Source: an uncultured Rickettsiales bacterium
Lineage (GTDB): Bacteria; Pseudomonadota; Alphaproteobacteria; UBA8366
Length of the DNA: 64,000 bases
Reading direction: 5' to 3'
NCBI GenBank assembly: GCA_913046825.1
Contig: CAJWTF010000004.1
Span: 11,224 to 75,223 of the forward strand
Numbering within the stretch: position 1 is the stretch's first letter; every line of letters starts with the position of its first letter. Below, piece after piece: positions 35,805 through 46,534 of this stretch. A program made the position numbers and the translations under genes. The notes below the pieces were generated by a model. It made no database searches, was not told the origin of the DNA, and saw only the letters and a list, made by a program, of their open reading frames with translations.

Positions 35805-35857
35805 GTCTCTAACGGTCGGTGCTCGGAGGTCGCGTTTCACGTATCGGAGGGCAAGCC

Positions 35858-36700
35858 ATGACCGGTATTTCAATCACCGCTCTTGGAGAGACCATCGGCG
35901 CCCACGTTGAAGGACTGGACCTAAGCGCCCTGCTGTCGCCTGAGGCTCGTGTCGCTGTGTTGCAGGCTATCGGCAAACACAAGGTACTCATTTTCTCCTG
36001 CGACGCATTGGAGATCGCGGCCTTCCGCGCATTTGCCCATGTATTCGGGCCATTGCAGGAACATGTCTTGAGGAAATACCGGCATCAGGGGTTTCCTGAT
36101 CTCTCATGGTTGACCAATGTCGCGGAGGACGGCTCCATTGATGCGTTCGGTAATATACGCGCGACCACTTGGCATTCCGATGGCAGTTATACTCAAGACC
36201 CGCCGGAGCTCAGTATTCTGCACGCCTTTGAAGTGCCTTCCAAAGGTGGTGCGACGATTTTCGCCGATATGTGCAATGCCTATGACACGTTGGATGCGGA
36301 CATGCAGGCGCGGGCGGCAACCCTTACCGGACTGCATCGCCACGGCGCGGGGCCCGGTGGCACGATGTACGAAAATGCCCTCGATGACGACCAGGAGGAG
36401 AAATCCAACGATGCGGTGCATCCCATTGTCTCCGTGCATCCGTCGACTGGGCGCAAACACCTCTATCTGAACGAGACCCACACGCGGCGATTCCGTGAGA
36501 TGGAACCTTTGGAAAGCGTCGACCTCTTGCAAAACTTGATGGTTCATGCGACCCGTCCGAAGAACACTAATACTCATGAGTGGTCCGTCGGCGATGTGCT
36601 GATGCGGGACCAGCGGTCGACGATCCATCGGGGTGCCGGCGATTTTCCACCTGACCAACGGCGCGTGAAGATACGGGCCATTGTAGAGGAATTAGATTGA
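35858..36700 (+). CDS. TauD/TfdA-family 2-oxoglutarate-dependent dioxygenase
   Basis: A 280-residue dioxygenase with a complete iron triad: His106-Ser-Asp108 (TTWHSDGSYTQ) and His257 (DQRSTIHRG). RVKIRAIVEE holds the C-terminal arginines. The start ATG 35858 has GGAGGG at 6 nt. It is the first of three tightly packed genes: a flavoprotein starts 4 bp after its stop and a [2Fe-2S] protein overlaps that. TauD enzymes do not normally need a reductase, so the three may act in sequence on one substrate rather than as one complex. Confidence 0.88.
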   Translation: MTGISITALGETIGAHVEGLDLSALLSPEARVAVLQAIGKHKVLIFSCDALEIAAFRAFAHVFGPLQEHVLRKYRHQGFPDLSWLTNVAEDGSIDAFGNIRATTWHSDGSYTQDPPELSILHAFEVPSKGGATIFADMCNAYDTLDADMQARAATLTGLHRHGAGPGGTMYENALDDDQEEKSNDAVHPIVSVHPSTGRKHLYLNETHTRRFREMEPLESVDLLQNLMVHATRPKNTNTHEWSVGDVLMRDQRSTIHRGAGDFPPDQRRVKIRAIVEELD

Positions 36701-36704
36701 GACG

Positions 36705-38426
36705 ATGACAGCTGATGTAGTGACAGACGTTCTCGTGATTGGTGCCGGTGCGGCCGGTATGTATGCGGCGATTGCTGCGGCCCGCAATGGCGCCGATACG
36801 GTGCTGGTCGACAAAAGCCTGATTGGACGGGGCGGCGCCACCATTATGGCGCAGATGACTGTCGCGGCGGCGGTCGGTGAGCAGGAACCCGACCATTGGA
36901 CCCATCATTTACGCGATACGCTCGACGCGGGACGCGGCCTCTGTAACGAGGAGCTGGCGGCGGTATTGTGCGAAGAAGCGCCGATCCGCATTCGTGAGCT
37001 GGGCGATTGGAAGATCGGTTGGGCGCGCGAAGATGATCATATGAAACAGGTCATGGCGCCGGGACATCAGGTCGAGCGCTGCGTCTATGTGGATTTCCTA
37101 AACACCGGTCCAGCGGTAGCGAAGACATTGCGCACGCAAATCGGCCGCGCCGATAATTTGCGCCGCGCCGGTGAATTGACGATCACCAGCGTCGTCGTCG
37201 AGGGTGGCCGGGTGGTCGGGGCTGTTGGGATCGATATGGAAACCGGAGAGCCGGTCCGCATCGACACGAAGGCTGTCATTCTAGCGGCGGGTGGTCTCAC
37301 ACGGCTTTATCGTCGCAACAGCGCGTCGGTGAATATGGGTGGCGATTCCTATGCCTTGGCGTTGCGTGCCGGTGCGGAACTCATTGATATGGAATTCGTA
37401 CAGTTCTTCCCCATCGGCCATTTGGCGCCGCGCATGGTCGGCATGGATCCGATCATGTGGGATCCGTTCCGCTATAAGCTGGGCGGGAAATTATTGAATA
37501 GCGAGGGCGAGGAATTCGTCCAAAACTATGGCCATGCGGAAACCACAGATAAATACACGGCCCCCCGCGACGTCGTCTCCTTCGCGATCATGCAGGAGGT
37601 AGCGGCCGGCCGGGGATCGCCTGCAGGCGGTGCGTTTTTGAGCTTCGAACATATTCCCGAGGCGGATTTGCGCGCGGCTTTCGGGCCGGTCATCGATCGC
37701 TTGGCGAAGAACGGAATCGACCTCACGAAACGCGGCATCGAAGTATCACCCATTGCGCATTATCACATGGGCGGGGTGCGGGTGGATGTCCGAATGGCGA
37801 CGGCGGTGCCGGGCCTCTATGCGGCGGGTGAAGCCGTCGGCGGTGCGAATGGTGCCAATCGCTTATCCGGCAATGCGCTCTCGGAAGCCTTTGTCTTCGG
37901 CGAACGCGCTGGGCGATTCGCAGCCGAGGACGTGGCGAAACTGGAACCTGGGTGGTCCGAGAAAGCGGCAGCGGCGGCGCTGGATGAGATCGTGGCGAGC
38001 CGCAATGTCTCTGCAACGGAATCTGGCCCCGGACTTTCAGGGATGTTGGTCGAATTGCAAGAATTGATGTGGCAGGATGTAGGTTTGGTTCGCACTCAAG
38101 GGCAACTCGACAGCGCTTTGGCACGGGTCCGCGAGATGCGAGCGGAGATCGGCGAGCGTCCGGGTGAAAGCGACCATCGTTTCGCCCTGTCGATGCAGGA
38201 TTGGTTTGATATGCGAAATTCGCTGATGATCGCCGAGACAATTATCATCGGAGCGCAAATTCGCACAGAGAGCCGGGGTGCCCACCAACGCGAGGATTTC
38301 CCGCTCACCGATCCGTCCCTCGAACATAATCTGGTGACGCGGTTGGACGGCGACGGCTTCGCCGTGGAGCCGGTGGCGCTCGTCGCAAAATCATACGATT
38401 TGGTACCATTGGAGGCGGCGGAATGA
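36705..38426 (+). CDS. Fumarate reductase/succinate dehydrogenase-type flavoprotein
   Basis: A 573-residue FAD protein of the SdhA/FrdA/L-aspartate oxidase family. The N-terminal FAD loop VLVIGAGAAGMYAAIAAA, the IAHYHMGGVRVD capping segment and AVGGANGANRLSGNALSEA are clear. The SHT-type motif that binds FAD covalently in SdhA is missing (GRGGATIMAQM instead), so FAD is probably non-covalent. It overlaps by 4 nt the gene for a 119-residue [2Fe-2S] protein, giving a two-subunit enzyme without a membrane anchor. Whether it reduces or oxidises, and which acid, is not visible. Confidence 0.85.
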   Translation: MTADVVTDVLVIGAGAAGMYAAIAAARNGADTVLVDKSLIGRGGATIMAQMTVAAAVGEQEPDHWTHHLRDTLDAGRGLCNEELAAVLCEEAPIRIRELGDWKIGWAREDDHMKQVMAPGHQVERCVYVDFLNTGPAVAKTLRTQIGRADNLRRAGELTITSVVVEGGRVVGAVGIDMETGEPVRIDTKAVILAAGGLTRLYRRNSASVNMGGDSYALALRAGAELIDMEFVQFFPIGHLAPRMVGMDPIMWDPFRYKLGGKLLNSEGEEFVQNYGHAETTDKYTAPRDVVSFAIMQEVAAGRGSPAGGAFLSFEHIPEADLRAAFGPVIDRLAKNGIDLTKRGIEVSPIAHYHMGGVRVDVRMATAVPGLYAAGEAVGGANGANRLSGNALSEAFVFGERAGRFAAEDVAKLEPGWSEKAAAAALDEIVASRNVSATESGPGLSGMLVELQELMWQDVGLVRTQGQLDSALARVREMRAEIGERPGESDHRFALSMQDWFDMRNSLMIAETIIIGAQIRTESRGAHQREDFPLTDPSLEHNLVTRLDGDGFAVEPVALVAKSYDLVPLEAAE

Positions 38427-38782
38427 GCCAGGATACTGCAAAATTACGAATCCAACGGGGCGGCCCGCAAGACGAGCCATCCTTTGAAGAATTCGAGGTA
38501 CCCCACCGTGAAGGCATGTCGGTGCTCGACGCCTTAATCTGGATTCGTGCTAATACGGATGCATCCTTGGCGATCCGCTACAGCTGCACCAATGCCAATA
38601 CCTGCAAGGAATGCATGGTTAAGGTCGAAGGAAAGACGGTCTATGCATGCACGGAGCGCCTCGGCCAAGAGCCCGTCTCAGTTGGCCCTCTAACCAACAA
38701 GCGCCTGTTGCGCGATCTTGTCACTGATATTGTGCCGCCGAAGGAAAAGCTGTCATTGCTGTTGGGTCGGGAGGACAGCTGA
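38423..38782 (+). CDS. [2Fe-2S] protein resembling the N-terminal domain of SdhB
   Basis: A 119-residue plant-ferredoxin-like protein. Cysteines at 55, 61, 64 and 76 (SCTNANTCKECMVKVEGKTVYAC region) follow the SdhB order but with five instead of four residues between the first two. The second, [4Fe-4S]/[3Fe-4S] domain of SdhB is absent; the protein ends shortly after PLTNKRLLRDLV. It is translationally coupled (ATGA) to the flavoprotein and is its likely electron partner. It is a small, soluble variant of the SdhAB module. Confidence 0.8.
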   Translation: MSQDTAKLRIQRGGPQDEPSFEEFEVPHREGMSVLDALIWIRANTDASLAIRYSCTNANTCKECMVKVEGKTVYACTERLGQEPVSVGPLTNKRLLRDLVTDIVPPKEKLSLLLGREDS

Positions 38783-38844
38783 GGCCACTCACCGTCATTG
38801 AGGTGGTCAGGCTCAGGCTACGCCCGCGACCGGGAAATGAATAT

Positions 38845-38878
38845 CATTCCGGGGCGAGCAGCGAACCCGGAATTATGG
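38845..38878. repeat. Dispersed 34-bp repeat, copy 1
   Basis: Bases 38845-38878 match 53206-53239 at 30 of 34 positions, with the shared core AGCGAACCCGGAATTATGG. Both copies are intergenic. Such CATTCC...GGAAT-type elements are common dispersed repeats. No gene lies in this 119-bp gap. Confidence 0.65.
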
Positions 38879-38901
38879 GCTCGGTGTTTGGCTTTCGAAC
38901 T

Positions 38902-39555
38902 CTATTTCGGGACGTAGGCGACGGTAGAGCCGTCATCGGCTTCAAAGCGGACGCCGGCCAAGACGTTGGCGTTATCATACCAAAGGTCGCGTTCGAACTC
39001 TCCGGTCAGGCGAAAATGCTGGGTCGTCGTTTTTTGGCCCCGCACATCGATCGTCTCTTCGCCGATATATTCGACTTGGAATGTCTTTAGGTTGCCGGAA
39101 ACCGTGGTTAGAGTTTCGGTTCGATTGAGGACCAAGTGGTTCCACAGGCTCGCGGGAATGATCTCATGGTCCACATGCAGATTTCCGTCCGCACCTGTCA
39201 CCATGAGCGAGTCTTCTTCGCGGTGGACCTGTAATTTGACCGGCGTTCCGTTTTCGTTGGTAATGGATTCGAGTGATGTCAAACGACCATTCCGCCAAAC
39301 CTCACGGGATTCATGTTCAAACGTATAGACCGGGATAGACAGCAGGCGAAAATCGATATCGGTCTTAACCTGAACCTCAGTCCGGTCGCCGCTTTTGTTG
39401 AAGCGATAGGTATGAGTACCGATGGCTTCTCCATTGCGCACGATGTTGAAGGCAAGCACGCCGCCTTCGGGCACGCCGGCGGCCCAGCCAGGTTTCCCCA
39501 ATAAGAAGCCAGCCGTCAAAATTAGCGCAGCGGACGCAATACGCAGAGACTGCAT
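38902..39555 (-). CDS. Secreted DUF6134-like protein
   Basis: A 217-residue protein with an N-terminal signal peptide (MQSLRIASAALILTAGFLLG, cleavage likely after GWAA). The mature part is all-beta: FNIVRNGEAIGTHTYRF at the start and a C-terminal FERDLWYDNANVLAGVRFEADDG, which I associate with the DUF6134 group of periplasmic proteins. Function unknown. I place the start at ATG 39555, which gives a proper signal peptide; ATG 39576 in frame adds seven residues. It lies 120 bp downstream of the MarR-like gene on the same strand. Confidence 0.7.
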   Translation of the reverse strand: MQSLRIASAALILTAGFLLGKPGWAAGVPEGGVLAFNIVRNGEAIGTHTYRFNKSGDRTEVQVKTDIDFRLLSIPVYTFEHESREVWRNGRLTSLESITNENGTPVKLQVHREEDSLMVTGADGNLHVDHEIIPASLWNHLVLNRTETLTTVSGNLKTFQVEYIGEETIDVRGQKTTTQHFRLTGEFERDLWYDNANVLAGVRFEADDGSTVAYVPK

Positions 39556-39677
39556 CGAAATCACTGTCTGCCCCAAACCAGTTTGATCGAGCTCGGGTTA
39601 CTTAATCCCTTGCTCGTCCGTGTTCAAGTCATTGTAACATTTAAGATATGGACGCCTTCGGGCGCGATATTTTCAAT

Positions 39678-40187
39678 TCACAAGCTTGTGGCCGCCCGGG
39701 CGGCTTGATCGTAAAGGCCCGAAAGGGCTCGCAGCACCCGGGCCGCATCGCCGATTTCATCCGTATCGACGGTCCCGAGCGCAGTGAGTGTTTCGACGAG
39801 ACAGGCGTCTCGAACCTCGCGGTAGCGCTCGCAAGCTTCCCGGCCCGCGGCACTCGTCTGATAGAGCCGTTCCTTGCCCTGGCGGTCCGCTTCAACCATG
39901 CCCTGCTTCAACAGCTTCTTGAGCGCGTAATTGACCGTATGTGTGTCTTCTATGTTCAGAGTGAAGCAGATGTCGGCGAGTTTTTTAGGACGGTCGCGGT
40001 GATTAACCGTGTGCAGCACCATGACGTCGAGCGGGCCCAAATCTGCTACGTCCGATGCGGTCATGCAGCGCACGATCCAGCGATTAAAAGCATTGGTGGC
40101 GACAAAAAGCCCATACTCGAGCTCACTTGTCTCCGCCGCGCCTTCGGCGACAAGATGGGAGGAAGAGACGATCCGGCTTTTGGTCAT
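39678..40187 (-). CDS. Winged-helix (MarR-like) transcriptional regulator
   Basis: A 169-residue regulator. After an N-terminal helix (FVATNAFNRWIVRCM) comes a wHTH: LDVMVLHTVNHRDRPKKLADI, then NIEDTHTVNYALKKLLKQG as the recognition helix and RQGKERLYQT as the wing. ATG 40187 is the start by similarity, and the 93-bp longer frame overlaps the oxoprolinase. It lies 13 bp downstream of the 5-oxoprolinase gene and is likely co-transcribed, so it probably regulates that operon. The paired palindromes at 43930-43952 are the obvious candidate operator. Confidence 0.8.
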   Translation of the reverse strand: MTKSRIVSSSHLVAEGAAETSELEYGLFVATNAFNRWIVRCMTASDVADLGPLDVMVLHTVNHRDRPKKLADICFTLNIEDTHTVNYALKKLLKQGMVEADRQGKERLYQTSAAGREACERYREVRDACLVETLTALGTVDTDEIGDAARVLRALSGLYDQAARAATSL

Positions 40188-40200
40188 GGTGTCGATCCCC

Positions 40201-43200
40201 TTACTCCGCAGCTTCTGGTAAGGGTTCGACCCGTTCCGTTGCCGGGCCATAGCCGCCACCGGTGGGGGTTTGCAGGACAAAGACGTCGCCTGCGGCGACT
40301 GTGCGTTTGTCCATGGCGGTCATTTCATCCCGGCTGCCGTCGTTGCGCTCGACCCAATTGCGTCCGCATTCGCCGGGTGCCCCACCCGCCATGCCATAAG
40401 GCGGCACGATGCGGTGGTTGGAGAGGATTATCACCTCCATGTCCTCCAGGAATCGGATGCGCCGTAAAGTGCCGGAACCGCCCGTTTGTCGGCCGGCCCC
40501 GCCGCTGCCGTGGCGGATGCCAAAGCTTTCCAGTAGGACCGGATAGCGCCATTCCAGGATTTCTGGGTCCGTCAACCGCGTGTTGGTCATATGGGTGTGA
40601 ACGGCGGAGATACCGTCGAAATCCGGACCCGCGCCTGAGCCTCCGCAGACGGTCTCGTAGTATTGATGGCGGTCATTACCGAAGGTGACGTTGTTCATGG
40701 TGCCTTGGCTTGCCGCCTGTACACTGAGCGCCCCGAACAATGTGTCGGTAACGACTTGGCTTGTCTCGACATTGCCCGCCACCACGGCGGCGGGATATTT
40801 AGGTGCCAGCATGCAGCTGTCCGGGATGATGATCTCGATTGGTTTCAAACATCCTTCATTCAATGGAATCTTGTCGTCGACCAAGCATCGGAAGACGTAC
40901 AACACCGCGGACCGCGCGACGGCAGAAGGAGCGTTGTAGTTTGATGGGCGTTGATCACTGGTTCCCGTAAAATCAACGATGGCGGAGCGGCTTTCCTTAT
41001 TAAAAGAAATTTTCACTTTAATTACAGCACCTTCGTCTGTCGGATAGGCGAATTCACCGTCCTGCATGACGTCGATGACACGGCGCACCTGCTCTTCCGC
41101 GTTGTCTTGTACGTGTCGCATATACGCATGTACGACATCCAGGCCGAATTGGTCTATCATCTTATGGACTTCCTGCACGCCCTTAGCCCCGGCGGCGATC
41201 TGGGCTTTCAGATCGGCGACGTTGTGATCAGGATTGCGTGCTGGATAAGGATGATTGGCGAGATGTGCGCGCAGTTTGTCCTCGAGGAACTCACCGCCGT
41301 CGACCAGCATGAAGTTGTCGAACAGGATGCCTTCCTCTTCGACCACTTTGCTGTTCGGCGGCATGGAGCCCGGCGTGATACCGCCGATATCCGCGTGATG
41401 GCCCCGGCTGGCGACGAAAAACAGGATATCCTGCCCTGCGTCGTCGAAAATCGGGGTGATCACGGTGACGTCCGGCAAATGGGTGCCGCCGTTATAGGGC
41501 GCATTGACGGTGAACACGTCTCCCGGCTTCATTTTCCCGGCGTTTTCGCGCCGCACTGTGCGGATGCTCTCGCTCATGGAGCCCAGATGAATCGGGATAT
41601 GCGGCGCGTTGGCGACCAACATACCCTCCGGATCAAAAATCGCGCAGGAGAAATCCAGCCGTTCCTTGATGTTCACGGAAAAGGCGGTGTTTTCGAGAGT
41701 TAGACCCATTTGCTCGGCGATGGACATGAACAGATTGTTGAAAACTTCCAGCATGACCGGGTCGCATTCAGTGCCGATGGCGAACTCCCGCTCCAAGGCA
41801 ACGACGCGGGTCAGCACCAAATGGCCTTTTGGTGTCAGTTCAGCTTCCCAACCGGGCTCGACGATGGTGGTCGCGGTTTGTTCACGAATGACGGCGGGGC
41901 CCACGATGCGGGTGCCGGGCGCGAAGGTATCCCGGTCGTAGACCGGTGTATTGTGCTCATTGCCGGCCATGAAGGAAGAGACTGTCGCGAGCACTTCGGC
42001 CTCCTCCGTGTTCGTGTTCTCCATTTTCTTCTCGTCGGTCTCGGTCATGACTCCGACGGCCTCGACGGCAGCGGCTTCGATAATCAGCGATTTTTCCGGC
42101 ATGATGAAGCCGTAGCGTTGATGGTGGGAGGCCTCGAAGCTCTTTTGCATCTCCGCCGGGCTCGCGACATCGATCAAATGCGGTGTATCAGTGCCTTCGT
42201 AGCGCAAATGGGCGCGGCGCAGCACTTCGATCTGTGCGTCGGCAATGCCTTGGCGGGTCAATTCTTTGGTTGCTTCACCAGCCAATTCGTCGAGCGTGGT
42301 GTTGAGCGCCGCCATGGCGCCATCTTCGAGTGTCGTTTCCACCGCGCGCTCGCGCAACGCCCGGATATCGGCCAATCCCATGCCGTAGGCCGAAAGTACA
42401 CCGGCGAAGGGATGGGTCAGCACCTTAGTCATGCCCAAGGCATCTGCCACGAGGCACGCATGCTGGCCGCCCGCACCGCCGAAGCAATTGAGTGTGTAAC
42501 CGGTCACATCGTAGCCGCGCTGGACGGAAATTTTCTTGATCGCGTTGGCCATGTTTTCGACGGCGATTTTGAGATATCCGTCGGCAACTTCGACCGGGGA
42601 GCGGTGATCGCCGGTGGCCTCATGAATGTCGCGGGCCAGCGCGTCAAATTTCTTGCGAACCACATCTGCGTCGAGGGGGGCGTCCTGGTTCGGACCGAAG
42701 ACATTGGGGAAGAAGTCGGGTTGCAGCTTGCCGAGCATGACATTGCAGTCAGTGACGGTCAGCGGGCCGCCCCGGCGATAGCAGGCCGGGCCAGGGTTAG
42801 CGCCCGCACTTTCAGGGCCAACCCGATAGCGCGAGCCGTCGAAGAAGCAGATCGAGCCGCCACCTGCGGCGACGGTGTGGATCATCATCATCGGCGCGCG
42901 CATGCGCACACCGGCGACCAGTGTTTCGAAAGCGCGTTCGTATTCACCGTCATAATGCGCGACGTCGGTCGAGGTGCCGCCCATATCGAAGGATATGATA
43001 CGGTCGAACCCCGCCTGTTCCGCGGTCTCTACCGCGCCGACGATGCCGCCCGCCGGGCCGGACAGAATAGCGTCCTTTCCTTGGAAGAGCTGCGCGTCTG
43101 TCAGCCCGCCATTCGATTGCATGAACATCAACCGCGTGTTGCCTAACTCTGACGCGACCTGATCCACATAGCGGCGCAGTAAGGGCGAGAGATAAGCGTC

Positions 43201-43851
43201 GACGACCGTGGTATCGCCCCGGCTGACGAACTTCATCAGCGGACTCGTCTCGTAGCTCGTCGATACTTGGGTGAAGCCGATCTCGCGGGCGAGCTCTGCG
43301 ACTGCCAGTTCATGTTCCGGGAAGCGATAGCCGTGCATGAACACAACCGCAACGGCGCGGATCCCATCGTCATAGGCTTTCTTTAGTTGTGGGCGGGCCG
43401 TTTCCAGATTTAGGGAGGTTTCCACAGTGCCGTCGGCACGCACCCGTTCCTCGATCTCGACGACGCTTTCGTAGAGCATTTCCGGCAGCACGATCTTATT
43501 GGCGAACAGGTCGGGGCGCGCCTGATAGCCGATCCGCAATTGGTCACGAAACCCTTCCGTGGTGGCGAGTAGGGTGCGGTCGCCCTTGCGCTCTAACAAG
43601 GCGTTGGTGGCAACGGTCGTGCCCATTTTCACGGCGTCAATTTGACCCGCCGAGATGGGCACTTCCTTGGCGATGCCGAGCAAATCACGGATGCCCTGGA
43701 CGGCGGCATCTTGGTAGGCCTCGGGATTTTCCGACAGCAGCTTGTGAGTGATCAATGCACCGTCTGGTTTCTTCGCGACGACATCGGTGAAGGTGCCGCC
43801 TCGGTCGATCCAGAACTGCCACCCTGATTTCATTGCACCGTTGCCGTCCAT
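40201..43851 (-). CDS. 5-oxoprolinase-type fused hydantoinase A/B
   Basis: A 1216-residue fusion: HyuA-like ATPase half ([13 protein letters not shown] at the start, [15 protein letters not shown] near 290, [12 protein letters not shown]) followed from about residue 710 by a HyuB half ([49 protein letters not shown] at the end). This is the size and order of ATP-dependent 5-oxoprolinase, which opens 5-oxoproline to glutamate. ATG 43851 has GGGGAG at 7 nt. Its promoter region is shared with the divergent acyl-CoA dehydrogenase. ChaC-like and DUF1445 genes further on also concern 5-oxoproline. Confidence 0.88.
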   Translation of the reverse strand: MDGNGAMKSGWQFWIDRGGTFTDVVAKKPDGALITHKLLSENPEAYQDAAVQGIRDLLGIAKEVPISAGQIDAVKMGTTVATNALLERKGDRTLLATTEGFRDQLRIGYQARPDLFANKIVLPEMLYESVVEIEERVRADGTVETSLNLETARPQLKKAYDDGIRAVAVVFMHGYRFPEHELAVAELAREIGFTQVSTSYETSPLMKFVSRGDTTVVDAYLSPLLRRYVDQVASELGNTRLMFMQSNGGLTDAQLFQGKDAILSGPAGGIVGAVETAEQAGFDRIISFDMGGTSTDVAHYDGEYERAFETLVAGVRMRAPMMMIHTVAAGGGSICFFDGSRYRVGPESAGANPGPACYRRGGPLTVTDCNVMLGKLQPDFFPNVFGPNQDAPLDADVVRKKFDALARDIHEATGDHRSPVEVADGYLKIAVENMANAIKKISVQRGYDVTGYTLNCFGGAGGQHACLVADALGMTKVLTHPFAGVLSAYGMGLADIRALRERAVETTLEDGAMAALNTTLDELAGEATKELTRQGIADAQIEVLRRAHLRYEGTDTPHLIDVASPAEMQKSFEASHHQRYGFIMPEKSLIIEAAAVEAVGVMTETDEKKMENTNTEEAEVLATVSSFMAGNEHNTPVYDRDTFAPGTRIVGPAVIREQTATTIVEPGWEAELTPKGHLVLTRVVALEREFAIGTECDPVMLEVFNNLFMSIAEQMGLTLENTAFSVNIKERLDFSCAIFDPEGMLVANAPHIPIHLGSMSESIRTVRRENAGKMKPGDVFTVNAPYNGGTHLPDVTVITPIFDDAGQDILFFVASRGHHADIGGITPGSMPPNSKVVEEEGILFDNFMLVDGGEFLEDKLRAHLANHPYPARNPDHNVADLKAQIAAGAKGVQEVHKMIDQFGLDVVHAYMRHVQDNAEEQVRRVIDVMQDGEFAYPTDEGAVIKVKISFNKESRSAIVDFTGTSDQRPSNYNAPSAVARSAVLYVFRCLVDDKIPLNEGCLKPIEIIIPDSCMLAPKYPAAVVAGNVETSQVVTDTLFGALSVQAASQGTMNNVTFGNDRHQYYETVCGGSGAGPDFDGISAVHTHMTNTRLTDPEILEWRYPVLLESFGIRHGSGGAGRQTGGSGTLRRIRFLEDMEVIILSNHRIVPPYGMAGGAPGECGRNWVERNDGSRDEMTAMDKRTVAAGDVFVLQTPTGGGYGPATERVEPLPEAAE

Positions 43852-43929
43852 TGTGTTTCTCCCCATTGATAGCGTCACGCCGGATATCCGTCGGGTTTCA
43901 GGAATGACGATATTGTTAGTTATCAACCA

Positions 43930-43952
43930 ATTATTAATAATTTATCGATAAA
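43930..43952. promoter_or_regulatory. Two touching 12-bp palindromes in a divergent promoter region
   Basis: ATTATTAATAAT (43930-43941) and TTTATCGATAAA (43941-43952) are both perfect palindromes and share one base. They lie in the 189-bp AT-rich gap between the divergent 5-oxoprolinase and acyl-CoA dehydrogenase genes. The position suits an operator controlling both, perhaps for the MarR-like protein encoded with the oxoprolinase. Confidence 0.55.
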
Positions 43953-44040
43953 ATATCAATGATTAAGAATCTCCTGTATTCTATTTTCGGACTTCCGGCA
44001 AAGTGATAGATGGTGGCCACACCCGAGAATGGAGATCAAA

Positions 44041-45440
<1,400 letters not shown>

Positions 45441-45517
45441 ATCGAATACACAGGACATAAATTGTTTGGCGGGCCAGAGAGAGCAACCCGCACGGACTTT
45501 CGCTCAAGGAGGGCGTG

Positions 45518-46378
45518 ATGCGCAAGACGACGAAATTGAGAGAGATGATTGCTTCTGGCAAGACCATGTTAGTGCCGGGCGTCTATGACGGCCTGTCCGC
45601 TCGCATCGCCCAGGCGGCGGGCGCCACATTGCTTTATGCGACCGGCGGCGGAATTGCGCGCAGTACCGGTATTCCGGATATGGGGCTGATCAACCCGGTG
45701 CAAATCACCGAACGGCTGGAGCAAATCGTCGACGCGGTCGACTTGCCGGTGATCGCGGATTTCGACACCGGCTATGGCAATGCCCTGAACGCCTTGCACA
45801 CGTTGAAAGGGTTCGAGCGCGCCGGTGTCGCCGGGTTCCATATCGAGGACCAAGAATTTCCGAAACGCTGCGGCCACCTCGACGGCAAGACCGTGGTGCC
45901 GGCCGAAGAATTGGCGATGAAGATACGCGCCATTAAGGACAATCAGACGGACCCGGATCTCGTCGTTATCGCACGGACCGACGCGCTCGCGATCGAGGGG
46001 TATGACAGCGCGGTCGAGCGTATGCATAAATACATGGAAGCCGGAGCGGACGTCGCCTTTATCGAGGCACCTCGTACTATTGAGCAAATCGAAAAGCTCG
46101 CAACCGATCTTCCCTATCCGAAACTACTGAACATGTTCTGGGGCGGTAAGACGCCGGTGGTGGAAAAAGAGAAATTGGAAGCGTGGGGCTTCAACCTGGT
46201 AATCGCGCCGGGCGACATGCAGCGTGCCGCGATGCAGGCCATGAAGGACGCTGCCGAAGCGATCCTTAAGGAAGGCCACACGGAGACGTTGATGGGCCGC
46301 ATGGCTTCTTTCGATGACCGCGAGGAGGCGATCAACACGGCGAAATACATGGAGCTCGATGCCCGCTACGCGTTTTAG
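45518..46378 (+). CDS. Isocitrate lyase/PEP mutase-family enzyme
   Basis: A 286-residue TIM-barrel enzyme of the PrpB/oxaloacetate-decarboxylase/PEP-mutase group. The metal-binding DFDTGYGN (about residues 84-91) and the active-site loop KRCGHLDGKTVV with the catalytic cysteine are present, as are ARTDAL and AFIEAPRTIEQ. AGGAGG lies 5 nt before ATG 45518. It could cleave methylisocitrate or a related 2,3-substituted malate. Aconitase follows 156 bp later on the same strand, which would suit a methylcitrate-like step, but no methylcitrate synthase is present. Confidence 0.82.
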   Translation: MRKTTKLREMIASGKTMLVPGVYDGLSARIAQAAGATLLYATGGGIARSTGIPDMGLINPVQITERLEQIVDAVDLPVIADFDTGYGNALNALHTLKGFERAGVAGFHIEDQEFPKRCGHLDGKTVVPAEELAMKIRAIKDNQTDPDLVVIARTDALAIEGYDSAVERMHKYMEAGADVAFIEAPRTIEQIEKLATDLPYPKLLNMFWGGKTPVVEKEKLEAWGFNLVIAPGDMQRAAMQAMKDAAEAILKEGHTETLMGRMASFDDREEAINTAKYMELDARYAF

Positions 46379-46406
46379 CTGTAAATGACGTCAATCTATT
46401 TACGAT

Positions 46407-46500
46407 TCCCGGTTGAAGCTTAGCGCAGAGCCGGGACCTAATGCGAATAGAGTGAGGTCACGAAACTGGACCTCGGATCGCTGAGCGCCCGGGGAGCAGC
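46407..46500. repeat. TCCCGG-rich palindromic intergenic repeat
   Basis: TCCCGG at 46407 and CCGGGA at 46431-46436 bracket a short loop rich in AGCGCAGAG. Further CCCGGGG-type sequence lies at 46488. It resembles the elements at 26,580 and 33,932. The 156-bp gap before aconitase has no gene. Confidence 0.5.
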
Positions 46501-46534
46501 GAGAATAATTAGCGGCACAGAAAAGGGCTAGACC

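Noticed and set aside
39648..40688. 346-codon open frame on the plus strand
   Set aside because: Lies antisense to the MarR-like gene and the end of the oxoprolinase; no recognisable protein.
41710..43146. 478-codon open frame on the plus strand
   Set aside because: Antisense shadow of the 5-oxoprolinase gene, which has intact catalytic motifs.
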